Positions 9,866-21,320 of a DNA stretch of 64,000 nucleotides are shown here, one piece after another. Source of the stretch: Panax quinquefolius. Taxonomy: Eukaryota > Streptophyta > Magnoliopsida > Apiales > Araliaceae. The stretch is from positions 434,001 through 498,000 of the forward strand of contig JAINUW010000697.1 in the NCBI GenBank assembly GCA_020205615.1, read 5' to 3'. The notes below the pieces were generated by a model. The model was not told where the DNA came from, searched no databases, and was given only the letters and a program-made list of their open reading frames with translations. The translations under genes and the position numbers were made by a program. How positions within the stretch are numbered: position 1 is the first letter of the stretch; each line of letters begins with the position of its first letter.

Positions 9866-12237
9866 TGTAAAATCCCAACTTTTTGAATAAGGATGAATTT
9901 TCTATAAATATTATTTTTGAATATTATGGAGTAAAATTGATATAATGTTATAGTTGTGGGTAATATTTATAAATTTTGCTAAGTACGCAAGTTGTTATAT
10001 AATATTCGATTGGTCGAGGAATATTCGTTTTAACAGGGAATATTCGTACAACGGCACAATCATTGGTGGACCCCACAACGGAATTATTGTCGGATTGAGA
10101 AAATGACAAAAATACTTTATGAAATAACGGCGGAAGTTTTACCGTTAACTATTGAAACACCCGGTGTTAAAAGTACAAAGAATACGATGTCTGGCGCACA
10201 AGAGCGATACTTACGGTATTGATTATTGATGCTTACGTGAGAAGTCAGTCAGTTTTGTTCAATTATTGCTATAGTAGTTTTTGTCAATTTTGCTTATTAG
10301 TTGAACCCCCATTTACCTATTTTTCAAAAATAATCTGTAGAAAGTTATTCAATATATATATATATATATATAATATTGGTGGGAGACATGAGTGGGGCTA
10401 GTGTGCCCACATGTTGGTAGAAATGGGATGTCAGGAGGGAGTTAGCATTATTAGTGTATTAGCATTATTAGTGCAAACTTTGTTGACAATTAAGGCAGTA
10501 AGGAGAAATAATAGACCGTGAATTTTTTTTGCACATGCTATATATATATATTTAATATATATATAATATATTTTATTTAAAAGATTTTTCTTTAATTATG
10601 GACCGTCAGATTAAAGTAAATCAATCTGGACCGTTCATGGATTAGTTACTATGCATTCCATTTTCCTATAAATAGAAGCTCATTCCTTCATTATTTTCTT
10701 ACGAATTCACTGAACTCTAGAGAAAGAAACTATAGAGAGAGACTATAGAGAGATAGAAGAAAAGTATTCTTCTACTTAACTACTTTTATATTCAGTTTCT
10801 TTTACGGTAAGGGATATTATTCTTTTGTATTTAAGAAGAGAACTTCTGTTATTCCATTTCTTTATTATTCTGTTGGAATAACCTGTATACGCGGAATACC
10901 CTATACGTGGTGACATTCTTCTATTATTCTATCTTTATTATTCCGTTGGAACATCCTGTCTGTGCTATACGCCGGACTTGGTTCAGTTTTTATTATTCTG
11001 TCTTTATTATTCCGTTGGATAATCCATGCTCGTGCTTTTACGTGGGACACGGTTAAAATCTTTATTATTTCATTCTTTATTATTACATTGGAACATCCCG
11101 ATTTGTGATTTTTACGACTGGTTCCATTATTATTATTATTGTTGGAATAACTTTTTATGTCAAAGTACCGCATGCATGGTTATTTCATTGTTATTTCATT
11201 CCTTATTATTCTCAATTGGTTAAAATTTTGACTTCTATACTCCATGAAATTAGTGGAATATCCTTGATATTTGCGCTTCATCCAGTATTTTTCATGGAAA
11301 TATTCTTCTTAGAAATCTTGAATTTTACTCTACAAAGCAGTATCATGTTGACAATTTGGACGTTATTAGTTCCTGAATAACTTAATTCTTGAACTTGTTT
11401 TATTGAATTTTTATATCATTGTCATCATCCTTATGTTTATATATTTTTGAAAGTCATCTGTGGCCTGTAAAGAATGGATGGACTTGGTATGATTATGACC
11501 AGGGATTATTCGGTGTAATCATGACCGTAATGTTACAAATGATGTGGTAAAAGTCATTATTGGCCCTTAGTGCATTGATGGACAGTTGTTGGCATGATCA
11601 TGACCATTGATGAATACATAAATATCATTGGCCCGTAGTGCATGGAATTTGTGGTCGTGACCCTAATGAATATCCTTGGCCGTAGTGCAGGGATGATGTG
11701 GATTATTTATTAAGCTGAGTCTCAGCGATAAAAGTGATGAAAAACTTTTTAAATCATAAAAGATACTAGATTCTATTCTCTACTTGACTCTTTTAATGGA
11801 TTGCTTGATTCACTGTAGTTAAACTTGATGTTTATTATATTTTATCAGTTTAACATTGTTGGAGACTAATGATAATTTATTCTGCATTATCTTAGTCATA
11901 ATATTTCTTACTGGGCTAGTTGAGCTCACCCTTTCTTTCACCGTAGATTCTCTCTGAAATGAGAACATAGCGAGGGGACTAGTTGGGGAGCGGGTGACTC
12001 GGTCCGAGTATAGCATTAGTAGTCCTCACTATTCTGTGAAATAGTGTGTTAATAATTGTAATGAGGACTCCTTTTGAGTTTGTATAATCTCTAGTAGACA
12101 ATAATTGTATTCAAACTCACAGTTATATTTTGTCGTATTGTACACGACAGTTGTATTAGTAAGTTGTATTTGAATATTGTACCATGTATCTGACGACCTA
12201 AGATGGGTGATGTATACCTAATTTTGGGGGCGTCACA
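9866..12237 (+). repeat. Tekay-1 3' LTR, complete
   Basis: It begins TGTAAAATCCC and ends GGGGGCGTCACA at 12237, followed by the CCGGA duplication. The length is 2372 bp. It holds a TATA box at 10667, the ~60-bp repeat array (10860-11160), a stretch of 'cattgatggac / cgtagtgcatgg' repeats (about 11450-11700) and the conserved U5 block at 11911-11930. Its first 1.87 kb match the truncated 5' LTR. Short ORFs inside are incidental. Confidence 0.9.
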
Positions 12238-12842
12238 CCGGAGATAACCCCGGGAAATCTATTTCCAACCCCGGAAATAACACCGAGAAAGGCAGTTCCA
12301 ACCCCGGATATAACCCCTGGAGATCAAGTTTAATGCCCGAAGTCAACCCCGGGTGGACAAGTCAACCTCAAAGATGACCCTGAGGACATTCAGAGTCAAC
12401 AAAATGACATTCTCACAGATAACCCTGGGAAAAACAAGCTACAACTGTGCGAAGACCGGAGAAAACCCCATGAGGGGCAAAATGGTCATTTTACCAACTC
12501 AACTTCAACTCAAATCAAATGCACTCATTTCAACTCAAATTGCTTCAATAGAAGTCCCACAAAACCTATATCTTAACTTCCGAGCGCAAACTACGCAAAA
12601 CGGCTCAACGGACTGCCTGACGGAAATCCAAAAATGCCATTTAGGTCATGGACCCATCTTCTATGTCATCTCATAGCTCTCGAAAAGAGCTTTTCCGGAA
12701 TGGTATGGCACGCTTCCATTGGACTCCCAAATTGAAAGTTATGAAGGTTCGAGCAAACATAACGTTGTCCGAGTGCACGTACTTCAAGACGACGGGACCC
12801 GAGGAGCCCGGGGTACCCCGGGCAGCCGCAAGTACATCCCTG

Positions 12843-12850
12843 TATAAATA
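12843..12850 (+). promoter_or_regulatory. Probable TATA box of the Ogre-1 5' LTR
   Basis: TATAAATA in the context CTGTATAAATAGAGGG is repeated at 31822-31829 (3' LTR) and on the minus strand at 53659-53666 (Ogre-2). Conservation in three LTRs and its location downstream of the U3 repeats support a promoter role. Confidence 0.6.
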
Positions 12851-13157
12851 GAGGGTTTCAGGTGGCCATATTTGTAAGAGAAACGGCGAGGAACCCCTGT
12901 CCAATTTGTTCTGTACACACTATAGACTGAGTGCTTTCTCATTTTAAACACTTGTGAGCTTATATTTTGTCATATTTTTTTACCGCGGGAGCCGAGTGTT
13001 CATCCACTTAAAGTTATAGAAGTCTTCTTTGGCAGTCCACTGTAAGCCTTCTTACACACTTTAACGCCATTCTCTTCATCTTTGCACACACCATTCTTCA
13101 CGTTGAGAGTCGTGTTCCGTGTATATGCCCAGACTTTGGTCCGTGGTTTCATTTCAG

Positions 13158-13159
13158 TT

Positions 13160-13208
<49 letters not shown>

Positions 13209-13362
13209 GGATTAACATTATCGAGTTATGCCTCGATTGAGTCTAGACTTATGTCTAGAGCGTTTATTTGCTTTCGTATATATATATATATACTTATATA
13301 TATGAACTGTGTGTCGAACTCTGTTCGATGAGTCTAGACTTACGTTTGGAGCGTTTACTTGC

Positions 13363-13404
<42 letters not shown>

Positions 13405-13480
13405 ACTGTTGTCGAACTTTGTTTGATGAGCCTGGATTTTACATCCGGTGCGTTTATTGCTATATATATATATATATTTA
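13158..13480 (+). repeat. Compound TA microsatellite/minisatellite in the Ogre-1 5' LTR
   Basis: Tracts of (TA)n alternate with a conserved ~60-bp spacer related to 'gtcgaactttgttYgatgagcctggattttacatccgg'. The result is a tandem array with roughly 90-110-bp periodicity whose units each end in a TA tract. The ORFs reading IYIYIY are translation of these tracts and not genes. The array is longer in Ogre-2 (52560-53345). Confidence 0.8.
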
Positions 13481-13763
13481 CCTTTCGTCCCGCCTGGAGT
13501 TTACTTCGTGGCGGTTGATTGCTTTTACAGCTTTATTTATATTTCCTATCCCACATGGAGGTGCTACGTGGTGGCTGATCTTGTCTGTATATTTATATTT
13601 ACAACTTTTATATATATAACTGCTTACTGCTTTCATATAAATTGCAGCATCATGTGAGCCTAGGAATCATGTGATCATAGATTCAGTCTACTAAATCTAG
13701 ATTCGGTTCCCGTGAGACATTTTCAGCTATAAGCAGCTTGTAAATTTATTCACGGTGTCTGGA

Positions 13764-13768
13764 TTTCC
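13764..13768. repeat. Target-site duplication of Tekay-2, left copy (TTTCC)
   Basis: TTTCC at 13764-13768 is repeated at 23383-23387. Removing Tekay-2 and one copy gives a sequence matching the uninterrupted Ogre-1 3' LTR at about 46740-46775 (GTCTGGATTTCCTCAGATGG). Confidence 0.92.
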
Positions 13769-16489
13769 TGTGACGCCCCCAAAAATAGGTATACGCCACC
13801 CATCTTGGGTCGCCACTTACATGGTACATGAATTCAAATACAACTTAATAATACAACTGTCGTGTACAATACGACAAAACATAAGCTGTGAGTTTGAATA
13901 CAAATATTGTCTACTAGAGATTATACAAACTCAAAAGGAGTCCTCATTACAATTATTATGACACTATTTCATAGAATAGTGATGACTACTAATGCTATCA
14001 TCTGGTCCGTCACTCCGTTCCCCGACTAGTGCCTACTACGTTCTCATTTCCTGAAGAGAACAATAAAAGTAAAAAGGTGAGCTCAACTAGCCCAGTAGGA
14101 AATATTATGACTAAGATAATGCAGAATATATTATCATTAGCCTTCAACAGTGTTAAGCTGATACAATATAACAACAATCAAGTTTAACTGCAGTAGAACA
14201 AGCAATCCATTAAAAGAGTCAAGTAGAGAATAAAATCTACTATCTTTTATGATTTAAAAGGTTTTTCATCACTTTTATCGCTGGGACTCAACATAATAAA
14301 TAATCCACATCATCGAATCACCCCCGCACTACTACCAAGGATATTCTTTAGTATCAACGACCACAATTATCCATGCACTACGGGCCAAGAATATTTGTGT
14401 ATTCATTAATGGTCATGATCATGCGACAAGAATCGTCCATCAATGCACTACGCCAATGAGGACTTTCTCCACATCATTTGTAACATTACGGTCATGATTA
14501 CAAGAATAATCCACAGTCATAATCATATCAAGTCCATCTATGCACTATATAGGCCACAGATGACTTTCAACAAAATATAAACATGAGGGTGATGACAATG
14601 ATATAAGAATTCAATAAAACAAGTTCAAGAATTAATTTATCCAGGAACTAATAGCGTCCAAATTGTCAACATGATCTCGCTTTGTAGAGTAAAATTCAAG
14701 AATGCTCGAGAAGAATATTTTCATGAAAAGATACTGGATGAAGCGCAAATATCAAGGATATTACACTAATTTTATGGAGTATAGAAGTTAAAACTTTAAT
14801 CAACTGAGTATAATAAGGAATGGAATAACAAAAGAAATCACCGGGCATGCGATAGATCAAGACAGCGAGTTATTCCGAGAATAATAAATAACGGAATCAG
14901 TCCGTAAAGAAACGCATGCACGAGGATATTCAATAGAATAATAAAAGACGGAATCGAGTTCGGCATAAAACGCATGCATGTGATATTCCAACAGAATAAT
15001 ACTCCCTACTGGTACAACAAATAATATTCCTACCTTGGAAAAAAAGCTGGATCTTTGGAATAGTGAGGAGGTGATTTCTCTTCTTCTTTCTCTATATTTT
15101 CTCTCTATAATAATCGCTTCTAAAGCTTTTGTGAATTGGTGAGAAATGAAGGAAGAATGAGCTTCTATTTATAGAAAAATATAGTTTCGATAATTGCACG
15201 TTTGGGGCTTGAAAATTACCAAGACAATACCTCCAACTTTTCTTTCATTTTTAATTTAGTCCTGCAAGTATTATCAATCTTGCACCAACTCCCTTAATAG
15301 TAAATAATGTTAATCAATAGTTCAATTATGTGAATCAATAATATAATCATGTGAAAAATATGAATTACAGTATAGTACCTCCATTTATACCTCCATTTTT
15401 AACTTAGTCATGCAAGTATTATCAATCTTGCACCAACTCCCCTAATAGTAAATAATGTGATTCAATAGTACACATATGCGAACAAATAGTTATATAAGCA
15501 TGTGAATTAGTAGCAATTAATTGGTCATTAATCCGATAAATTACCCGATTTATCAATATAACCCCTAGACATCAATTATCATCGGAATAAATGTCGATTT
15601 TCACTAAAACAAACAATTCTAACATAATGAAACTATTTTTTATCAAAAATATAAATTTTGAAATTTTTAAGTTTGACTTTTCTCGAAAAAGTCAACTGTT
15701 GACTTTTTGACCAAATAGTGAATCCCGGAAAATTTTGTGTTTATAGACTATTTTTACTAATTTCGTCGTTCCGGACTCAAATATCACGTCCGCGTCTCCA
15801 AATTCAACTCCGAACAACATTCATCATTAATATTATAACTCACAATATTTATCAACCAGGTCGTTCCCAGGAAAGAGGAGGCTTTCCAATAAGGATTTCT
15901 CCCTATTGGCGCGCAATTAGGTGACCAAACCTCTCCTTGGATGAACTTCTAGACATTGTAAATATTGAAATTTATAATATGAATAACTTTGTCATCTCAA
16001 GTATTGATTTAATAAAAAACATTTTATGCAGATGATACTGTGACAATAATTGAATCAATAATATGATAGATATGATGTAGCAATTACTATAGCAATAATT
16101 GAGTATAACTGAGTGACTTCTCACGTATGCATCAATAATCAATACAGTGTGCTACTATGCCACCACGCGTATTACTGTACTTTTACTATCGAGTAGTTCA
16201 ACAGTTAACGGTAAAACTTCTGCCGTTATTTTCATAAAGTATTTTTGTCGTTTTCTCAATCCGATAATAATTCCGTTGTGGGGGTCCACCAATGATTGTG
16301 CCCATGTACGAATATTCCCTGTTAAAATGAATATTCCCCGACCAATCGAATATTATATAACAACTTGCGTACTTTGCAAAATTTGTAAATATTACCCACA
16401 ACTATAACATTATATCAAATCCACACCATAATATTAAAAAATATATTTTGAGAAAATTTAATCTTTATTCAAAAAGTTGGGGTCTTACA
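13769..16489 (-). repeat. Tekay-2 3' LTR, complete
   Basis: In element orientation it starts TGTAAGACCCCAAC (from 16489) and ends GGGGGCGTCACA at 13769. The length is 2721 bp. It contains a TATA box (15166-15173), the ~60-bp repeat block (about 14840-15000), and the conserved U5 block at 14076-14096. The two LTR copies align well outside a 940-bp gap in the 5' LTR. Confidence 0.9.
15166..15173 (-). promoter_or_regulatory. Probable TATA box of the Tekay-2 3' LTR
   Basis: TATTTATA on the plus strand (TATAAATA on the minus strand) lies in the same context as in Tekay-1, with the copy in the 5' LTR at 22073-22080. Confidence 0.55.
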
Positions 16490-16502
16490 ACCTACCCTTC
16501 TT
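16490..16502 (-). promoter_or_regulatory. Polypurine tract of Tekay-2
   Basis: Read on the minus strand, AAGAAGGGTAGGT abuts the 3' LTR, the position and composition expected of the plus-strand primer. Confidence 0.7.
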
Positions 16503-16707
16503 ATGAAATTTCGTCCTCAAAATTAGGGTGCGTACCTGGTATGTCGAAGAGGTGAGGATACTTTGATTTCATTTCAGATTCTAACACCTAGGTCATTTCC
16601 TCAACATCGTGGTTTCTCCACAAAACTTTGACTTGAGGTATAACCTTGGAGCGTAGAATATGTTCCTTCTTATCCAAGATTTTAACAGGAACCTCTTCAT
16701 ACATTTA
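16503..16707 (-). pseudogene. Tekay-2 chromodomain, cut by two stops
   Basis: It continues in the same frame as the integrase after a stop at 16705-16707. It contains ILDKKEHILRSKV, IPQVKVLWRNHDVEEMT and a final FEDEIS before the polypurine tract. Where Tekay-1 has the codon for Trp (MTWEL), this copy has TAG (plus-strand positions 16588-16590), a G-to-A change. The domain would therefore be lost from any translated protein. Confidence 0.85.
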
Positions 16708-17922
16708 ATCTTCCTCTATTTCGTCCGGTTCTAACTTAATAATGTGGTTCGAGTCTTTCACATATTTACGTAACATGGATATGTGAAAAATGTTATGAAC
16801 ACGAGACATACTTCGCTGTAACGCAAGTCTATAGGCCACAGTTCCTACTCGATCGAGGATTAAAAATGGGCCAATGAATCGAGGATTTATCTTTCCTCTC
16901 TTTCCAAATCTTGTAACTCCTTTCCATGGAGTAACACGTAACAACACATGATCTCCAATATTGAATTCTTCGTCCTTTCGATGAAGATCAGCATAACTCT
17001 TTTGTTGATCTTGTGAGGTTTTTATACGTTGTCGGATCATTTGAATCTTTTCCATAGTCATACGTACCAACTCTGGTCCCAACAACATTGCTTCACCCAC
17101 CTCATCCCAGCATACTGTAGAACGACACTTTCTTCCATACAACGCCTTGGATGGAGCCATGCCAATACTTGCTTGATAACTGTTGTTGTAGGAAAACTCC
17201 ACCAATGGTAAGAAGTTGTCCCAACTTCCCTTGAAGTCAAGGACACAAAGTCTTAATAGATCTTCAAGAGTTTGAATCATCCTCTCCGACTGCCCGTCCG
17301 TCTGAGGATGATATGCCGAGCTAAATCGTAAACCCGTGCCCATAGCTTTTTGTAAACTAACCCAAAATCTTAAAGTGAATCTTGGGTCTCGATCAGAAAC
17401 TATGGATACTGGCATACCATGCAATCTTACAACCTCATTTATGTACATACGAGCAAGACGTTCAATTGTATAAGTTTCTCGTATCGGTAAGAAATGAGAA
17501 GACTTGGTCAATCTATCAACAATGACCCAAATCGCATCTATGCCTTGAGAAACTTTGGGAAGACCGATAACGAAATCCATGGTAATGTTCTCCCACTTCC
17601 ATTCTGGAATTTCAAGTCGTTGCAATGGACCTTTTGGTACTTGATGCTCCGCTTTAACTCGTTGACAAATTAGACACCTTGAGATAAATAGCGCTATCTC
17701 TCTCTTCATATTGCTCCACCAAAATGTATGTCGAAGATCACGATACATTTTGGTACTCCCAGGATGGATTGTAAACAGTGTGTTGTGCGCCTCCATCATG
17801 ATTTTATACTTTAAATCAGGGTTGTTAGGAACACAAAGTCTGGAGTTGACTCGAAGTATTCCTTCCTCATCGATTCTTGCTTCCGGCATAGCACCTTCTT
17901 GATTTTTCTTCCTCAGACGCAT
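16705..17922 (-). pseudogene. Tekay-2 integrase, long open frame
   Basis: A 405-residue open stretch. It has an HHCC region (AHNTLFTIHPG ... CLICQRVKAEH) and a DD35E core with Asp in TMDFVIGL, Asp in IVSDRDPRF and Glu in GQSERMIQ, all present. The GPY/F region (KINPRFIGPFLILDRVG) follows. The catalytic triad is intact, which is unusual in this window. Upstream, a CGA-to-TGA type stop near 17980 separates it from RNase H; downstream, a stop removes the chromodomain. It is a fragment of Gag-Pol rather than an independent gene. Confidence 0.9.
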
Positions 17923-17979
17923 CAGCTCCGAATCTGTAACTTGAGCAACTTTAACTTTATCAATTAAAGTCGGTTCTAC

Positions 17980-18570
17980 TCATATATTTTCCATCATCAC
18001 ATGGGTCCCTGGAGTCTTTAACTCTATCTCCATCTTTTGCAAGTCACACAAAATGGGCTTTTGTGTTGTGAATATTGCACTCGTACCCGCATATGATCTT
18101 CTACTCAATGCGTCAGCTACCACGTTCGCTTTTCCAGGATGGTATTGGATGGTATGATCATAATCTTTCAACAGTTCAAGCCAACATCGTTGTCGCATGT
18201 TGAGTTCGTTTTGAGTGAAGAAATATTTGAGGCTTTTATGATCCGTAAAGATCTCCACTTTCTCTCCATACAAGTAATGCCTCCAAATTTTAAGTGCGAA
18301 GACAACAGCTGCCAACTCTAGATCATGAGTAGGATAATTCCTCTCATATTCTTTGAGTTGTCTTGAGGCATAGGCTATGACTTTCCCACTTGCATAAGAA
18401 CACATCCTAACCCTTTGCCCGAAGCATCACTGTAGATGACAAATCCCTCCATACCAGATGGGATTGTCAGAACAGGTGCTGAAATGAGTCTCCTTTTGAG
18501 TTCTTGAAAACGCTTCTCACATTCCTCGCTCCAACCGAACTTTGTATCTTTTCGAGTCAGTTGAGTTAAT
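17980..18570 (-). pseudogene. Tekay-2 RNase H
   Basis: Motifs in order are [14 protein letters not shown] (just upstream, in another frame), [32 protein letters not shown] and [11 protein letters not shown]. All acidic residues expected in the family are visible. A short frame change near 18375-18405 separates the N-terminal motif from the rest, and a stop at about 17980 ends the frame before the integrase. Confidence 0.88.
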
Positions 18571-19253
18571 GGAGTAGCGATTCGAGAAAATCCTTCCACG
18601 AATCTCCGATAATAACCAGCTAAATCGAGAAAGCTATGTTCTTCTGTCACTGATATGGGTTGCTCCCAGCTTTGAATAGCTTCAATCTTTGCCGGGTCAA
18701 CAGATATTCCATGACTTGATACTACGTGCCCAAGGAATGCTACTTCCTCAAGCCAGAACACGCATTTCTTTAACTTGGCATAAAGCTTATATTCACGAAG
18801 CTTTTGGAGTATCAGCCTCAAGTGTTGCTCATGATCTTCATGGCTTTTGGAATAAATAAGGATGTCATCAATAAAGACGACCATAAAGTGATCCAATTAT
18901 TCCTTGAATACTCGGTTCATCATATCCATGAAGGCAGCAGGAGCATTATTCAATCCAAAAGACATGACTAAGAATTCATAATGCCCATACCGAGTTCTGA
19001 AGGCAGTCTTTGGAATATCCTCAGTTTTAACCTTCAGCTGATGATATCCAGAACAAAGATCGATCTTTGAAAAAAATTTTGCTCCTTGTAATTGATCAAA
19101 CAAGTCATCAATACGTGGCAATGGGTACCTATTTTTGATGGTGACATGATTCAACTCCCGATAATCAATACAAAGTCGCATACTCCCATCTTTCTTCTTC
19201 TTCACGAATAGAACAGAGCACCCCAAGGAGACGACTAGGACGAATGAAACCAA
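18400..19253 (-). pseudogene. Tekay-2 reverse transcriptase
   Basis: The fingers and palm are well preserved: [50 protein letters not shown] and [13 protein letters not shown]. The FIDDIL catalytic box lies near the start of the next open stretch, followed by [15 protein letters not shown] and [17 protein letters not shown]-to-TAA change at about 18897 creates a stop a few residues before the FIDD box. Otherwise the domain is collinear with chromovirus RT. Confidence 0.9.
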
Positions 19254-19905
19254 TGTCTAACAATTTCGCGAATTGGGTCTTTAACTCCACGAAGTTCAAT
19301 AGAGCCATTCGATATGGGGCTTTGGAAATGGGTTTTGTCTGGGTTCAAGGTCGATACAAAATTCAACTTCACGCCGGGGTAGGCCGGAAGTTCTTCGGGA
19401 ATACGTCGGAAATTTATTAACAATAGAAATATCCTTCAAATCGGCGTATTTTTGTTTAAATCCGTGACATGAGCTAAGAAAGCTCGACATCCGCTTTTTA
19501 ATAAACGAATAGCTTTATGGCTTGAGATGACCGTGATTGATTTTAATGGTTTGGTCGCTTGAATTCGCGATAATAGGTTTATTAGGAATATGAAAGCTAA
19601 CAACCTTATATTAAAACAATCAATTTTAGCATGATGAGTAGTTAACCAATCAATCCTTAGAATCACGTCAAATGCAAGTATTTTTAAGGAGATAAGATCG
19701 ACAGGTAACGTGTGGTTACCGATTTGAATCAAATAAGACTTATAAACAGTGGATGTAATGAAGGTTTCTCCTAATGGAGTTTCAACAGATAAGTCAAAGT
19801 CTAATTTCTCCGGAGTCAAATTTAATCATTGAGTGCAAGTAGGGGAAATAAAAGAATGGGTAGAACCGGTATCAAATAAGGTATAGACTTCGCTAGAGTT
19901 TATGA
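19254..19905 (-). pseudogene. Tekay-2 protease region and linker to RT
   Basis: The active site reads LFDTGSTHSFIS (about 19845-19880) with the DTG intact, in contrast to Tekay-1. A stop follows at about 19825. The next open piece (19436-19819) has VDLISLKILAFDVILRIDWL and the stretch leading to RT. The later linker is split over two frames (19235-19490). Confidence 0.82.
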
Positions 19906-21132
19906 TAAGCTTACCCGTGATGACCTCGTTCGGGTTCCTTACTTTTCGGGAGGTCACAACAAACGCCTCCTTGCACTATCGGCTTTGACTTTTTCGGGGG
20001 GACCTTTGGTGCCTCCATCATAGTTGAACTTATCTTTCTGGTGAATGACAAAATCGGGCCTAGGTGACCTTCTCTTCCACAATTATAACACGCTTTGGAT
20101 GGCATCGCTAGATTTGGACCGATATGTCCCTCCCTCCGCATTTGAAGCATATGATAGGTGGTCGTTCTCCTTCCTTAACCACAGTTCTTTGGTGGTGTTG
20201 GCGTCTTTCCATCATTGTTGAATCTCCTTTTCTTGAAATGTCCATTTTACTATTCGCCATGATTACCAATCAAGTGGTTACCATTTCTCGCATGTTGATT
20301 CCTCCACGCTTGTTGTCACCGATTTCACGATCGTTATTACCACCGGTATTTTCATGTTGTCGGCCACTTTCCTTGGTTGCGTTGATTTCGTTATCAAGGC
20401 TCCAATAATCGAGCGCTATTTACAACATCTGAGTACAAACACAGTTTATGAGAAATTAGATATTGACGTATCTCCGATTTCAAACCTCTTAAAAACATTC
20501 ACGTCATTCGCTCCTCATTATCGACCAAATGGGATGCAAACCGGGATAACTCCGCAAATTTAGCCTTTGTATTGCGACACGGTCATATTGTTTTGCTCCA
20601 ACTTGATAAACTCCACCTCTTTTATGTGACGAATACTTTCGGGAAAGTACTTGTCGTTGAATAGCTCTTGGAACTTTTCCCAAGACATCTTGAAAGGCCA
20701 GTCGGGGTGACGCTTTTACTGATTCCCACCAAGAATCCGCCGCTTTCACGCAACATGAAGGTGGCGAAGGAACCTTTTGCTCTCTGAGCATCCCAAGACA
20801 TCAAATATCTTGGTGATCTCGCTTTATCCACGCCGCCTTTAAGTGGTTTTGGCTCTCCAATAAACTCCGGTGGTCCCAGTTTCTTGAACAGTTTAGCGGT
20901 GACCGTTCGAGAGTTTCCAGCGTTTCCACCTGCATTTTGAATAGGAGCCGCTCTCGCCTGATGTTACATGAATTGCATGAAGCCTCGGAACATTCCATCG
21001 TTCATCATTTGGTCAGTGTTGTTGTTTGCATGAGGATTGTTGCCTTCCCGATGCACATTATCCTCGGTTATTGATCCGTGGAGACTCAGCGCCTCCGTGC
21101 TCCATTGATGTTCTCAACATTCTCGGATGCCA
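19906..21132 (-). pseudogene. gag: Tekay-2 gag
   Basis: A candidate start codon is at 21130-21132 on the minus strand, about 190 bp after the primer site, reading MASENVENINGARRR and then a stop. Recognisable capsid pieces follow (20504-20998), and the knuckle region reads ACYNCGREGHLGPI at about 20080, where the second half of the CCHC motif is lost to a frame change. The gag product is not recoverable as one frame. Confidence 0.8.
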
Positions 21133-21306
21133 TTTTCAAATACTACCACAAAACAAGGGTTAATTGACATGCAACATATTATCCATATACTCTGACCAAC
21201 CAATTAAATACCAAATAAACTTAGGTAGGTCATACTAGCGAAGGAATTCCCCGTCTCTCCCCTCCTAGTTCTAGTCTCACATCTTAGCCAGGGATCATAT
21301 CCCTAA

Positions 21307-21318
21307 GCTTTGATACCA
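21307..21318 (-). promoter_or_regulatory. Primer-binding site (initiator tRNA-Met type) of Tekay-2
   Basis: On the minus strand TGGTATCAAAGC lies two bases after the 5' LTR end. It differs from the usual iMet site TGGTATCAGAGC at one base. Confidence 0.85.
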
Positions 21319-21320
21319 AC

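Larger units (their letters stand above)
3407..12237 (+). mobile_element. Tekay-1: Tekay/del-type Ty3-gypsy chromovirus, decayed
   Basis: A nearly complete plus-strand element of about 8.8 kb flanked by CCGGA duplications. The order is truncated 5' LTR, gag with a CCHC knuckle, protease, RT, RNase H, integrase, chromodomain, polypurine tract and complete 3' LTR. The domain order and the chromodomain after the integrase place it in the plant chromoviruses; the sequence resembles the Tekay/del lineage. The coding region is broken by many stops and frameshifts, and the end of the 5' LTR, the primer site and the gag start are deleted. It belongs to the same family as Tekay-2. Confidence 0.88.
12243..13768 (+). 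repeat. Ogre-1 5' LTR, segment 2 of 3
   Basis: It is collinear with about 31190-32160 and 46083-46755 of the 3' LTR, and with the reverse complement of about 52140-54450 in Ogre-2. It has the rest of the U3 minisatellite (12243-12340), a probable TATA box (12843), a transcribed stretch ending near a TA microsatellite (about 13158-13205), and units of a compound repeat with TA tracts. It stops at 13768, where Tekay-2 begins, and resumes at 23388. Confidence 0.82.

Noticed and set aside
13119..13657. Overlapping ORFs rich in IYIYIY (also 46176-46646, 52369-52692, 53129-53355)
   Set aside because: They are translations of TA microsatellites in the Ogre LTR, with no domain and alternating frames.
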